Source: Chryseobacterium indoltheticum (lineage in GTDB: Bacteria; Bacteroidota; Bacteroidia; Flavobacteriales; Weeksellaceae). Taken from it: a stretch of DNA of 64,000 nucleotides. Shown in pieces: positions 1-8,648 of this stretch. Position numbers and translations under genes: made by a program. The notes beneath the pieces were generated by a model, which was not told where the DNA came from, ran no database searches, and saw nothing but the letters and a program-made list of their open reading frames with translations. How positions within the stretch are numbered: position 1 is the first letter of the stretch; each line of letters begins with the position of its first letter. The stretch covers positions 806,001-870,000 of the forward strand of contig NZ_CP033929.1 in the NCBI RefSeq assembly GCF_003815915.1, read 5' to 3'.

Positions 1-461
1 AAATCTTCGGAGGATTGCTTCCCGAAAATAAACCCGGGATTTCTACCTTTTCAAATAAATATAAATACCGCCAGATGTTGGTGGAAAAAGATATTACAGT
101 TTACTCTTTCTGCGAACATCATTTTTTACCGATTATCGGAAGAGCGCATGTTGCCTATATTTCAAACGGTGATGTTATTGGCTTGTCGAAAATCAACAGA
201 ATTGTAGATTATTACGCAAAAAGACCGCAAGTTCAGGAAAGATTGACCATGCAGATTGTTGATGCGTTGAAAGATGCTTTGGGAACAAAAAATGTTGCCT
301 GTATTATCGATGCTAAACATCTTTGCGTAAATTGTAGAGGGATAAAAGATACAGCAAGTTCTACAATTACTGCAGAATTAAGCGGGATTTTTAGAACCAA
401 TCCTATTACAAGACAGGAGTTTCTGCATTATGTAGGAAGCCATGCAAAACTGGATTATTAA
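1..461 (+). CDS. folE: GTP cyclohydrolase I (FolE), 5' end outside window
   Basis: FolE opens and rearranges GTP to 7,8-dihydroneopterin triphosphate, the first step of tetrahydrofolate and pterin synthesis in the cytoplasm. The reading frame is open from base 3, giving I-F-G-G before the first possible internal start, so the gene begins upstream of the window and no start can be assigned. The visible C-terminal 153 codons hold the family signature: the zinc-site stretch SFCEHHFLP, the segment GLSKINRIVDYYAKRPQVQE, and the second cysteine in KHLCVNCRG. A cysteine-rich leader ORF begins 11 bp after the stop, so folE may be cotranscribed with cysS. Identification is secure; only the N-terminus is missing. 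Confidence 0.96.
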   Translation, partial: IFGGLLPENKPGISTFSNKYKYRQMLVEKDITVYSFCEHHFLPIIGRAHVAYISNGDVIGLSKINRIVDYYAKRPQVQERLTMQIVDALKDALGTKNVACIIDAKHLCVNCRGIKDTASSTITAELSGIFRTNPITRQEFLHYVGSHAKLDY

Positions 462-472
462 AATTTAAAATA

Positions 473-550
473 ATGATAAAATTTAAAAAAGTTTCAAATC
501 AGATTTTCATCACAACCATTATTTGTTGTTGCTGCGAATGCTGCTGTTAA
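473..550 (+). CDS. Cysteine-rich leader peptide upstream of cysS (25 aa)
   Basis: A short ORF starts at ATG 473 in the AT-rich context typical of starts in this group and stops at TAA 548-550. It encodes 25 residues: a basic N-terminus (MIKFKKVSNQ), a hydrophobic middle (IFITTII), then four Cys, one Glu and three Cys immediately before the stop. Seven of the last eight sense codons are Cys (TGT or TGC). The next gene, 67 bp downstream, is cysteinyl-tRNA synthetase. A run of codons for the amino acid charged by the downstream enzyme is the classic form of an attenuation leader peptide, and poly-Cys upstream ORFs that sense cysteine are known in mycobacteria. I see no intrinsic terminator between leader and cysS, only a weak A/T hairpin at about 549-565, so the mechanism is open: ribosome stalling, Rho or translational coupling. 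Regulatory function is inferred. Confidence 0.7.
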   Translation: MIKFKKVSNQIFITTIICCCCECCC

Positions 551-617
551 AAGATTATTTCTTTTGATATGTTTGAACAGTAAAATAAATTTTAAAATCA
601 TTAAATCAAATCAATAA

Positions 618-2084
618 ATGCAACTAAAAATATACAATTCGCTTACTGCGGAAAAAGAAATATTCAAACCAATTTTAGATGGAAATGTAGGAATGTACGT
701 TTGTGGGCCGACCGTTTACAGCAATGTACATTTAGGAAACGTACGAACTTTCCTTTCTTTCGATTTTATTTACAGAAGTTTGACCCATCTTGGGTACAAG
801 GTAAGATACGTAAGAAACATTACCGATGCAGGTCACCTTACCGATGATGGAGACGTCAATAATGACCGTTTTGTAAAGCAAACCCGTCTTGAAAAATTGG
901 AACCTATGGAAATTGTACAGAAATATACTGTAGATTTTCACAAGGTTTTAGATATGTTCAATTTATTACCTCCAAATATTGAACCCACAGCAACGGGTCA
1001 TATTGTAGAACAGATCGAATTAACTCAGAAATTAATCGATACAGGTTTTGCTTATGAAAGCAACGGTTCTGTTTATTTTGATGTTTTAGAATATAACGCA
1101 AGAGGTTTGAATTACGGCGAGCTTTCAAAACGTAATATCGAAGAGCTTTTTGCCAATACAAGAGATTTAGACGGTCAGGGTGAAAAGAAAAATCCTCAGG
1201 ATTTTGCATTGTGGAAAAAAGCTTCTCCTGCACATATCATGCGTTGGAATTCTCCTTGGGGCGAAGGTTTTCCGGGATGGCATCTTGAATGTACGGCGAT
1301 GAGCACTAAATATTTAGGTGAAACGTTTGATATTCACGGTGGTGGAATGGATTTGAAATTTCCACATCATGAATGTGAAATCGCCCAAGGAAAAGCTTGT
1401 AACGGAACTTCCCCGGTGAATTACTGGATGCATGCTAATATGTTGACAATGAATTCCCAACGTATGAGTAAGTCGACAGGAAATTACATTTTGCCGATGC
1501 AGTTGGTTTCTGGTGAGAATGATTTTTTTGAAAAATCTTTTCATCCGACGATTGTTCGTTTCTGCTTTTTACAGGCGCATTACAGAAGTGTTTTAGATAT
1601 TTCTAATGATGCGATGTTGGCGAGCGAAAAAGGCTTCACTCGATTAATGGAAGCATTAAAAATATTAAATTCAATTGCTCCGAATGATGAAAAACAATCT
1701 GGTTTTAGTCTGGAAGATTGGAAAACGAAATGTTATGATGCCTTAACAGATGACTTCAATTCGCCTGTTCTTATTGCTCATTTATTTGAAGCAGTGAAAT
1801 TTATTTTTGCTTTAAAAGATGAAAAGGAAACGATTTCTGCGAAAGATCTGGATGATTTAAAATCAACATTAAATGCTTTTGTTTTTGATGTTTTAGGATT
1901 GCAGAATATCGAAGAAAATAATAATGAAAAATTAGATCAGACCTTACAGGTTTTGATTGAATTGAGAAATCAGGCAAGAAAATCTAAAAACTTTGACCTT
2001 TCAGATCAGATCAGAGATAAGCTTCTGGCTGAAGGAATTGAGCTAAAAGATGGAAGAGAAGGTACAACCTATGTCCTGAATTGA
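618..2084 (+). CDS. cysS: Cysteine--tRNA ligase
   Basis: A class I aminoacyl-tRNA synthetase that charges tRNA-Cys. The 488-aa length is normal for bacterial CysRS. Visible motifs are the N-terminal zinc cysteine in MYVCGPTVY (Cys29), the HIGH-type motif HLGN (residues 38-41), further zinc ligands in WHLEC (about Cys225) and HHECE (about 250), and the KMSKS-type loop RMSKSTGN (about 282). The C-terminal part contains the helical anticodon-binding DALR-like region. It starts with ATG 618 after an A/T-rich leader. A Cys-rich 25-codon leader ORF lies just upstream and may tie expression to the supply of charged tRNA-Cys. A TAnnTTTG-like sequence at 568-575 could act as an internal promoter, but it has no -33 partner. 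Confidence 0.98.
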   Translation: MQLKIYNSLTAEKEIFKPILDGNVGMYVCGPTVYSNVHLGNVRTFLSFDFIYRSLTHLGYKVRYVRNITDAGHLTDDGDVNNDRFVKQTRLEKLEPMEIVQKYTVDFHKVLDMFNLLPPNIEPTATGHIVEQIELTQKLIDTGFAYESNGSVYFDVLEYNARGLNYGELSKRNIEELFANTRDLDGQGEKKNPQDFALWKKASPAHIMRWNSPWGEGFPGWHLECTAMSTKYLGETFDIHGGGMDLKFPHHECEIAQGKACNGTSPVNYWMHANMLTMNSQRMSKSTGNYILPMQLVSGENDFFEKSFHPTIVRFCFLQAHYRSVLDISNDAMLASEKGFTRLMEALKILNSIAPNDEKQSGFSLEDWKTKCYDALTDDFNSPVLIAHLFEAVKFIFALKDEKETISAKDLDDLKSTLNAFVFDVLGLQNIEENNNEKLDQTLQVLIELRNQARKSKNFDLSDQIRDKLLAEGIELKDGREGTTYVLN

Positions 2085-2101
2085 TTTAAAATAAATTTTA
2101 A

Positions 2102-2176
2102 TCTCCCGCAGATTACACCGATAATGCAGATTGATAATCAATATCATCTGCGATAATCCGTGAAATCTGCGGGATT
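2102..2176. repeat. Imperfect palindromic intergenic repeat
   Basis: The left arm, starting TCCCGCAGATTACACCGATA, and the right arm, ending ATCTGCGGGA, are complementary with a few mismatches over about 34 bp, which would give a long imperfect hairpin. It lies between cysS and the next gene and is followed by TTTTT, so it may also end cysS transcription. From general knowledge, CTGCGGGA/CAGATT-type palindromes are dispersed in Bacteroidota genomes. No second copy was recognised in this window. Confidence 0.75.
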
Positions 2177-2283
2177 TTTGATGGTGTTTTTTTATTTTAA
2201 TGAATAAGATTTTTTTTCAAAATTAAATTTAAAAATTGTTTAACTTAGTAAGGCTAAAACAATTACAAAATAAAAATTTACAC

Positions 2284-3447
2284 ATGAAAAAACATTTATT
2301 CCCTATTATCTTATTATTACTTGGAAATACAATCAGTGCACAGCAGGATTTTTTTGCGTTAGCAGGAAAGGATTCTCCAAGAATTGAGTTTAATGATTTC
2401 CGTTCGATGAATGCAGACGGAACTTCCGGTGAAAGTATCTTCGGAGTTTCTTCAGAGGCAAAAGTGGTTTCACAATCCAGAAAAACTGCAGTTACAGAAG
2501 ATAAAACTTCTTACAATCATGCTCAGTCGATGACTTTGGCAGCTTTAGCCTATGATTCTTCGGGTAATAATTTGGTGTACATGCCCATGTTTTCGTCTAA
2601 TATTTATGTTTTAAACCAAAAAACAAAAAAAATTACTTTAGTTGAAAATATAGTGGCGAGAGTTACATCGTGCGATATCAATTCGCATATTACAAGAATG
2701 GCAACCGGCTATGACGGAAATATTTATGCAATCAATAATGCAGGCACGCAGTTTATTCAAATCAGTAAAAAGAATAATCAATATGTTGTAAACGATCTTG
2801 GAATCATTAAAGATGATGCTTCGAACGGTAAAAATTCTTTTACAGCGATGGAAACTGGTTTTGGTGGCGACATGATCGCCGATGCAGATAATAATTTTTA
2901 CGTTTTTTCAGTGTCGGGAAATGTATTTAAAATTTCAACTAAAGAACTAAAGGCAAAATTTGTCGGAAAAATTACAGGTTTACCTGATGCGTATTCTGTA
3001 AATGGAGCCGCCGTAAATTCTAAAGGAAAAGTAGTGATTGCAAGTGCAAAAGGAGCAGCTTTGTATGAGTTAAACCTTAATAATCTGGAAGCAAAACAAC
3101 TTCCTGGTGAGCAGAATCTGCATATTTATGATTTGGCAAGTAAATATTTTGCGAACGATAGAATTTCTGCTGTAAATAGTTTAGCCAATGTTGATATTTA
3201 CCCAACGAAAGTTGATGAACAGACGATTACCGTGAATATAAATGACAAAGCTGTAAAAGGAAATATTAAAGTGAATATTTTTGATGTTTCCGGAAAATCG
3301 GTATTGAATACCAACTTGTCGGTAAAAGACGGAAATCTTAATCAACAGATTTATCTCAGAAATTTGGTAACCGGAACGTATGTGGTGAGTATCACAGGAG
3401 AATCGGGGAAAAGTTTATTATCAAAGAAAATTTTGATTACTAAGTAA
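2284..3447 (+). CDS. T9SS type A sorting domain-containing secreted protein
   Basis: A 387-aa exported protein. I chose ATG 2284 because it gives a clean signal peptide (MKKHLFPIILLLLGNTISAQ); an upstream in-frame ATG at 2236 adds 16 residues before it. The middle (about residues 70-290) has repeated short beta-strand patterns such as GNIYAINNAG and NNFYVFSVSGNVFKIS, suggestive of a beta-propeller-like fold, though I cannot assign a family. The last 80 or so residues form a type IX secretion C-terminal domain, with VNIFDVSGKSVL, LVTGTYVVSI and SKKILITK. Such domains direct proteins through the Por/Gld secretion machinery and are usually cleaved or anchored at the surface. The substrate or role is unknown. 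Confidence 0.85.
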   Translation: MKKHLFPIILLLLGNTISAQQDFFALAGKDSPRIEFNDFRSMNADGTSGESIFGVSSEAKVVSQSRKTAVTEDKTSYNHAQSMTLAALAYDSSGNNLVYMPMFSSNIYVLNQKTKKITLVENIVARVTSCDINSHITRMATGYDGNIYAINNAGTQFIQISKKNNQYVVNDLGIIKDDASNGKNSFTAMETGFGGDMIADADNNFYVFSVSGNVFKISTKELKAKFVGKITGLPDAYSVNGAAVNSKGKVVIASAKGAALYELNLNNLEAKQLPGEQNLHIYDLASKYFANDRISAVNSLANVDIYPTKVDEQTITVNINDKAVKGNIKVNIFDVSGKSVLNTNLSVKDGNLNQQIYLRNLVTGTYVVSITGESGKSLLSKKILITK

Positions 3448-3472
3448 AACTGACTTTTTTATAATATTGTAA

Positions 3473-3508
3473 GACCTTTTCTCTTTATTGAGAGAAGGTT
3501 TTTTAATA
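3473..3508 (+). terminator. Intrinsic terminator after the T9SS protein
   Basis: The stem CCTTTTCTC / GAGAGAAGG (one G-T pair) has loop TTTATT and is followed by TTTTTT. It lies 26 bp after the stop at 3447. Confidence 0.75.
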
Positions 3509-3574
3509 AAAATTTGATATTGCAACAGTTTGTTTTTCAATTTTTAAACGTATTTTTAAGAAAATTATACATCG

Positions 3575-6223
3575 ATGAAATTGTATTTTAATATTGAATA
3601 TCATACAAAACCGGGCGAGAAATTAGAATTGATCATTGATGAAAAAGATTCTGCTGCCCGAAGTTACGTGATGTTTCATACCCAAAATGGCTTATGGAAA
3701 TGTGAAGTAGATTTTTTTTCCAAATCAATTGCTTATAAATATCGGCTTACAGATGAAAGTGGAAATATTTTGCGCGAGGAATTTGTTTTGCATCGATTGG
3801 GGTTTCCTCACAATTACAAAGAATTTTTAATCTTTGATGAATGGAACAATAAGAATTTTCCTGAAAATTATCTTAATAATAAGATTCTTAGAAATAAACT
3901 CAGCCAATTCTCTCCACGAAAACTTTCGGTTTTAAAAAAGCATACTCATTTATTCAGAATCGAAGCACCGATTTATAATCCGGACTGGGAAATTGTTTTA
4001 ATAGGAAATACGCCTTTATTAGGCAATTGGGCTTATGATAACCCCATTCATTTATTACAGACAGATTTTGGAGTTTGGGAAGTATCTGTCGAGATTCCGG
4101 AAATTCAGTTTATTGAATATAAATACGCAATTTTTGATACAGCAAAAGGAAAGATAATTGATGTAGAAAGTGGTAGAAATAGATCAGCAATTCCTAATCC
4201 GCAAAAAGATGTTTTGCAGATTGTGGCAGACCATTATTTCAGGTTTAAGTCTTACCAAATGTACCACGATGCCGGTGTTGCAGTTCCCGTATTTTCTTTG
4301 AGAACCGAAAACGGTTTTGGTGTTGGTGAATTTTTTGACCTTAAAAAGCTTGCAGATTGGGCTAATGAAGCAGCATTAGGAATTATTCAGATTCTTCCGA
4401 TTAATGACACCACCGCCAATTATTCATGGACAGATTCATATCCGTATGCAGCGGTTTCTGTCTACGCATTACACCCTCAATATATTTCAATTGAAAACCT
4501 AGATTTTGATTTACCTAAAGAATTAGTTGAAGAATATCAGGCTGAAAAAATTGACTTAAATGCATTAGATTTAATTGATTACGAAAAGGTAATTTCTGCA
4601 AAATGGAAATATCTGAAAGCTGTTTTTAATACTGAAAAAGATAAAATTTACAAAGACAGAAATTTTAAAAAGTTCATTAAAGATAACGAAGAATGGCTGT
4701 TGCCTTATTCTGCATTTTGTGTTTTAAGGGATAAATATAAAACACCAAATTTCAATGAATGGAAAACACATAAAAAATATATTGCAGGAAAAATATCACC
4801 TTTTTTCTCGGTCAAAAATAAAGATTATGACGCTTCAATGCTTCACGCCTGGGTGCAGTTTCAGCTTCACAAACAATTAAAAGATGCTGTTGATTATATT
4901 CACGGTTTAGGGATTTCATTAAAAGGAGATTTGCCGATCGGAATTTACAGACATTCGGTAGAAGCGTGGACGGAGCCCGATTTATTCGGAATGGATTTTC
5001 AGGCAGGTGCACCGCCGGATCAATTTACAGAAATAGGGCAAAACTGGGAATTTCCAACATACAATTGGGAAGCGATGAAGGCCGATAATTACAGATGGTG
5101 GAAAAACAGATTCAAAGCATTGGAACAGTATTTTGATGCAATGAGAATCGATCATATTTTAGGGTTTTTCAGAATTTGGAGAATGCCAATTTCTGCGACT
5201 CAGGGAATTTTAGGATATTTTTATCCGGCAGTTCCGATTGTTTTGGATGAATTTAAAGCGAGACATATTCCATTCGATGTTGAGAGATATTGTAAGCCTT
5301 TTATCAATGATGAGATTTTGTGGAAATATTTTGGTGAAGAAAATTTTAAAGCTTTAGAATTTATCAATAAAAATTCTGACGGAACTTATCAATTCAAAGA
5401 AGAGTTTAATACTCAAAGAAAAATTGCCAATTATTTTAAAGATAGTCCGGATGATATTTCGGGAAAATTGATTTCACTTTGTGCAAACGTGTTGTTTCTG
5501 GAAGAAGAAAGAAACGGCGAAACGGTTTACCATCCTAGATTTTATGCTTTCAAAACTGAATCTTACCAATATCTTTCCGATTGGGAAAAAGAGTCTATTT
5601 ACGACCTTTATCAAGATTATTTCTTTAAAAGACAAGACTATTTATGGAAGACGAAAGCAATGGAAAAACTTCCGGTCATTTTGAACGCTACAGATATGCT
5701 TATTTGTGGTGAAGATCTGGGCTTGGTTCCGGATTGTGTACCAGAAGTGATGGATGAGTTGGCGATTATTGCATTGAAAGTTCAGCGTATGCCTTCCGGG
5801 AATATTCCATTTTATAATCCTAAAGATGCAGGGTATATGAACGTGGTGACTGCATCTTCTCACGACAGTTCTACGCTCCGTCAATGGTGGAAAGAGGATA
5901 TTGGATTAACGCAGGTTTATTTTAATCAACAATTGAATCAATATGGAAAAGCATTCGACGATCTGGAGCCTGCCATAGCTGAAATTATCATGAAGCAGCA
6001 TCTTTACAATGATGCTATGCTGGCAATTTTTCCCATTCAGGAATTCTTTGCAATAGACGAAAAAGTGGTTAATCAGGATATGACAGACGAGAGAATTAAC
6101 AATCCTGCAGTGTTTCCGCACTATTGGCGCTACAGAATGCATTTAAATATTGAAAATTTAACAAATAATTTAGAATTTAATCAAAAAATTTCAAATTGGA
6201 TTAATGAAAGTGGTAGAAGTTGA
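3575..6223 (+). CDS. malQ: 4-alpha-glucanotransferase, GH77 with N-terminal starch-binding domains (DPE2-like)
   Basis: Amylomaltase: transfers alpha-1,4-glucan segments between malto-oligosaccharides or glycogen-like acceptors in the cytoplasm. At 882 aa it is much longer than the roughly 500-700-aa classic MalQ, because two CBM20-like modules precede the catalytic domain: residues about 1-105 and about 125-225, the second with VLIGNTPLLGNWAYDN and VEIPEIQFIEYKYAIFD. The GH77 core shows MRIDHILGFFRIWRMP (nucleophile Asp, about residue 525), CGEDLGLVPDCVPEVM (acid/base Glu, about 712) and TASSHDSSTLRQWW. This architecture matches the plant cytosolic DPE2 and related bacterial enzymes. It starts with ATG 3575 and has no signal peptide. 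The gene appears monocistronic, with terminators on both sides. Confidence 0.94.
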   Translation: MKLYFNIEYHTKPGEKLELIIDEKDSAARSYVMFHTQNGLWKCEVDFFSKSIAYKYRLTDESGNILREEFVLHRLGFPHNYKEFLIFDEWNNKNFPENYLNNKILRNKLSQFSPRKLSVLKKHTHLFRIEAPIYNPDWEIVLIGNTPLLGNWAYDNPIHLLQTDFGVWEVSVEIPEIQFIEYKYAIFDTAKGKIIDVESGRNRSAIPNPQKDVLQIVADHYFRFKSYQMYHDAGVAVPVFSLRTENGFGVGEFFDLKKLADWANEAALGIIQILPINDTTANYSWTDSYPYAAVSVYALHPQYISIENLDFDLPKELVEEYQAEKIDLNALDLIDYEKVISAKWKYLKAVFNTEKDKIYKDRNFKKFIKDNEEWLLPYSAFCVLRDKYKTPNFNEWKTHKKYIAGKISPFFSVKNKDYDASMLHAWVQFQLHKQLKDAVDYIHGLGISLKGDLPIGIYRHSVEAWTEPDLFGMDFQAGAPPDQFTEIGQNWEFPTYNWEAMKADNYRWWKNRFKALEQYFDAMRIDHILGFFRIWRMPISATQGILGYFYPAVPIVLDEFKARHIPFDVERYCKPFINDEILWKYFGEENFKALEFINKNSDGTYQFKEEFNTQRKIANYFKDSPDDISGKLISLCANVLFLEEERNGETVYHPRFYAFKTESYQYLSDWEKESIYDLYQDYFFKRQDYLWKTKAMEKLPVILNATDMLICGEDLGLVPDCVPEVMDELAIIALKVQRMPSGNIPFYNPKDAGYMNVVTASSHDSSTLRQWWKEDIGLTQVYFNQQLNQYGKAFDDLEPAIAEIIMKQHLYNDAMLAIFPIQEFFAIDEKVVNQDMTDERINNPAVFPHYWRYRMHLNIENLTNNLEFNQKISNWINESGRS

Positions 6224-6268
6224 TAAAAATTATTGAGTTGATAATCAGTGTTTTGAAAATATTTTAAG

Positions 6269-6304
6269 AAGAAGTTTTATCTCAGGATTTAACTTCTTTT
6301 TTTT
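6269..6304 (+). terminator. Intrinsic terminator after malQ
   Basis: The stem AAGAAGTT (6269-6276) / AACTTCTT (6291-6298) continues directly into a run of eight T. Confidence 0.85.
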
Positions 6305-6364
6305 ATCTACATCAAAAAGACAAGAATGAAAGTTCTGATATTAACCCAATTAATGATTAACAAA

Positions 6365-7333
6365 ATGAAAAATATATTTATAGGATTTGCACTAAGTTTA
6401 GCAACTTTATCATTTGCTCAGCAATACCCAAATAACGGTTGGGGCAACGATGGATCTTATGGCAATAATGACGGATATTACAGTGATGATGACGACAGGA
6501 GCTATTTTCCGGATGATTATTACTACAATTACCCGCAAGATTATTACCCTTCAGATTATTACCAGAGCTACTACAATGATTATAGACAGAGTATCATCAA
6601 TATCAACTGGAACGGTTTTTTTGCACAGCATAGATTAAACCGTTGGCAAATTGATCAGATCTTATATCTGAATAATCTATATTCAAGTTTTGCTTCATGG
6701 AATAATTTCTACCGTTACAATCCAGACAGATGGTATTACGACAGATTTTATGCAATGGAAAGAATTTTAGGACCAAGAGTTTTTGTAGTTTTCCAAAATA
6801 ATTATTATCACGGTTCCAGCCCGATTGTATATTTCCAAAATTACAGAAGAACGCATTATGTTCCGAGATACAGAGTAATGCCTCGCTATAGAAATGTAAA
6901 TATCAATATCTATAAAGTTGACAGAGGCAGTTTCCGCAGAAATGATAATCCTACCTTGAATGTTGTAAGATCTACAAGAGCGGGAAGCATAAGAAATGGA
7001 AATTCTTCGGGCGGTTTTAGAAATTCAGATTCCAATAATGGCGTAAGAAACAACAACGGAAATAACGGGATCAGAAACAATAACGGAAATGGCGGAGTGA
7101 GAAGTAACGGAGGATTTAGAGATAATACCAGAAATGAGGGCGGACAAAGACAAAGAGAGGTTACGCCAAGATCTGAAAATAACGCTCCAAGAAATAACGG
7201 AAATGGTGGATTCAGAGCTCAGCCAAGAAAAGAAAATTCGAGCCCGCGACAGCAAAACAGTTCTCCAAGGCAGCAGAATAAATCTAATGAAGGAAGAAAT
7301 TCTGGCTTCAGAGGAAATTTAGTTAGAAATTAG
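6365..7333 (+). CDS. Exported Tyr/Asp-rich and Asn/Arg/Gly-rich low-complexity protein
   Basis: A 322-aa protein of unknown function. ATG 6365 was chosen because it gives a signal peptide (MKNIFIGFALSLATLSFAQQ); an earlier in-frame ATG at 6326 would add 13 residues. There are three zones. Residues 20-80 are rich in Tyr and Asp (DDYYYNYPQDYYPSDYYQSY). Residues 85-200 are more globular, with RWQIDQILYLNNLYSSFASW and an aromatic, basic segment. Residues 200-322 are strongly biased to Asn, Gly, Arg and Ser, with recurring GGFR, NGIRNNNG and SPRQQN motifs. The acidic/aromatic and basic halves could interact, or bind wall or extracellular polymers; that is inference only. No cysteines, membrane anchor or T9SS domain were seen. 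Confidence 0.8.
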   Translation: MKNIFIGFALSLATLSFAQQYPNNGWGNDGSYGNNDGYYSDDDDRSYFPDDYYYNYPQDYYPSDYYQSYYNDYRQSIININWNGFFAQHRLNRWQIDQILYLNNLYSSFASWNNFYRYNPDRWYYDRFYAMERILGPRVFVVFQNNYYHGSSPIVYFQNYRRTHYVPRYRVMPRYRNVNINIYKVDRGSFRRNDNPTLNVVRSTRAGSIRNGNSSGGFRNSDSNNGVRNNNGNNGIRNNNGNGGVRSNGGFRDNTRNEGGQRQREVTPRSENNAPRNNGNGGFRAQPRKENSSPRQQNSSPRQQNKSNEGRNSGFRGNLVRN

Positions 7334-7361
7334 TTTTCATATATTATATTTGAGTGGTGCT

Positions 7362-7395
7362 GAGAGTGGATTTTTTGTCTACTCTCTTTTTTATT
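7362..7395 (+). terminator. Intrinsic terminator
   Basis: Stem GAGAGT (7362-7367) / ACTCTC (7381-7386), followed by TTTTTTATTTT. Confidence 0.75.
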
Positions 7396-7513
7396 TTAAG
7401 TATTATTGAAAAGTTAATAATTAAATTTAACATTTTTTATGAATTTGACTTTTAACTTTCTGTAATATTTGGTATCAAAAAGATATAACAAAACAATTAA
7501 TTAATTTAAGAAT

Positions 7514-7957
7514 ATGAAAAAATTAGTACTAGCCGCAGCCTTTATCGTAACTGGAAGTTTTGCAATGGCACAACAGGTAAATCCTCAGGATAAAAAAATC
7601 AACAGAGAGGAAATGCACAAAAAAATGGAGATGAAACAGCAGGAGAGAATGGCTGAAATGCAGAAGGAATTAAACCTTAATGAATCTCAGGTTGCAAAAA
7701 TTAAAAATCTGCAAGAAAAACGTAAAGCTGATATGAAAGCTGAGTTTGAAAAAAACAAAGGTGAAAGACAAGCGAAAATGGAGCAGATGAAAGCCAAAAG
7801 ACAACAAATGGATAACGAAATGAAAAATATTATGTCTCCTGAACAATACGACAAATGGCAGGCTTCAAGAAAAGCTAAAATGGAACAGAGAAAATCTGCT
7901 ATGAAAGAAAGAGGGATGAAACATGACAGAAAAATGATGGTGAAACCTCAGTCTTGA
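7514..7957 (+). CDS. Periplasmic Spy/CpxP-like (DUF4890-type) helical protein
   Basis: A 147-aa exported protein with signal peptide MKKLVLAAAFIVTGSFAMAQ. The mature part is almost all charged helix, rich in Lys, Glu, Met and Gln. It has one clear LTxxQ-like element, LNLNESQVAKIKNLQEKRKA (about residues 55-75), and a second, IMSPEQYDKWQASRK (about 115-130), which is the two-motif pattern of the Spy/CpxP superfamily and of Bacteroidota DUF4890 proteins. Family members act as periplasmic chaperones or stress sensors; a specific role here is not shown. The Met-rich, basic C-terminus (GMKHDRKMMVKPQS) is unusual and could bind metal. A possible promoter, TTG (7448) with TAATATTTG (7462), precedes it. 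Confidence 0.8.
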   Translation: MKKLVLAAAFIVTGSFAMAQQVNPQDKKINREEMHKKMEMKQQERMAEMQKELNLNESQVAKIKNLQEKRKADMKAEFEKNKGERQAKMEQMKAKRQQMDNEMKNIMSPEQYDKWQASRKAKMEQRKSAMKERGMKHDRKMMVKPQS

Positions 7958-8008
7958 ACCTCAATTTAAGCTGATATAGAAGTTTATAATTTTGATTTTT
8001 AATGTTAG

Positions 8009-8036
8009 AAGGGCAGAAGTAATTCTGTCCTTTTTT
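8009..8036 (+). terminator. Intrinsic terminator
   Basis: Stem AAGGGCAGAA (8009-8018) / TTCTGTCCTT (8023-8032) with one G-T pair, followed by a run of T. Confidence 0.85.
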
Positions 8037-8091
8037 ATATTCAATCTAAATCTAAATTTTGTGAAAACTTTTCAATTCGCCTTTTAATGCG

Positions 8092-8099
8092 TAATTTTG
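8092..8099 (+). promoter_or_regulatory. Candidate -7 element of the ferritin promoter
   Basis: TAATTTTG is an exact match to the Bacteroidota -7 consensus TAnnTTTG, 16 bp before the ferritin ATG. No TTTG lies at the usual -33 spacing; the nearest is at 8058. Confidence 0.45.
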
Positions 8100-8115
8100 A
8101 ATATAAATTTTTATT

Positions 8116-8625
8116 ATGGTAAGTGAAAAAATTGCACAGCTAATAAACGAACAAATCGCTCACGAGCAATATGCGGCTCAATATTATCTTTCTATGTCTG
8201 CTTGGTTTTCAGCTAAAGACCTTGACGGAATTGCCAATTACTTCAGAGTTCAAAGCAAAGAAGAATTGATGCATGCCGATAAAATGTTTGATTACTTAAA
8301 CGATGTAGGAGGCGAAATTATCTTAGGCGAAATCGCTAAACCACCGCACCAGTTTGAAAGCGCAACAGATATTTTTGAAAAAGCTCTGGAACACGAAAAG
8401 AAAGTAACCAGAAGTATTTTTAATATCGTGAAAAATGCAAATGACGAAGGTGATTTTGCTACAACTTCATTTTTGCAATGGTTCATCAATGAGCAAGTAG
8501 AAGAGGAGGCAAGTGCTTCTCAGTATGTGACAAAAATAAAAATGGTTTGTGATAACCCGTCTGCTTTATATCTTTTTGATCAGGAATTGGCAAAAAGAGT
8601 TTTTGTAGCAGATCCTACAGCTTAA
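8116..8625 (+). CDS. ftnA: Ferritin (bacterial non-heme, FtnA type)
   Basis: A 169-aa iron-storage protein that forms 24-subunit cages and oxidises Fe(II) at a di-iron ferroxidase centre. Expected ligands are visible at the family positions: Glu17 in AHEQYAAQYY, Tyr24, Glu50 and His53 in SKEELMH, Glu94 within EKALEHEKK, and the EQVEEEASA segment (about residues 126-132). No heme-binding methionine pattern of bacterioferritin is seen. Start ATG 8116 is close behind an exact -7 promoter match. The gene is flanked by a terminator upstream and a strong GC-rich palindrome 24 bp downstream, so it is probably monocistronic. Confidence 0.96.
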   Translation: MVSEKIAQLINEQIAHEQYAAQYYLSMSAWFSAKDLDGIANYFRVQSKEELMHADKMFDYLNDVGGEIILGEIAKPPHQFESATDIFEKALEHEKKVTRSIFNIVKNANDEGDFATTSFLQWFINEQVEEEASASQYVTKIKMVCDNPSALYLFDQELAKRVFVADPTA

Positions 8626-8648
8626 AAAAATATTTTTTTGAAATTGTG

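Noticed and set aside
568..575. TATGTTTG as a promoter for cysS inside the leader region
   Set aside because: An exact -7 match but no TTG/TTTG at -33 spacing. It would also bypass the Cys-rich leader. Left as possible but not listed as a feature.
551..617. T-box or classical attenuator terminator upstream of cysS
   Set aside because: I found no T-box consensus and no GC-rich stem followed by T-run. The leader-peptide idea does not depend on it.
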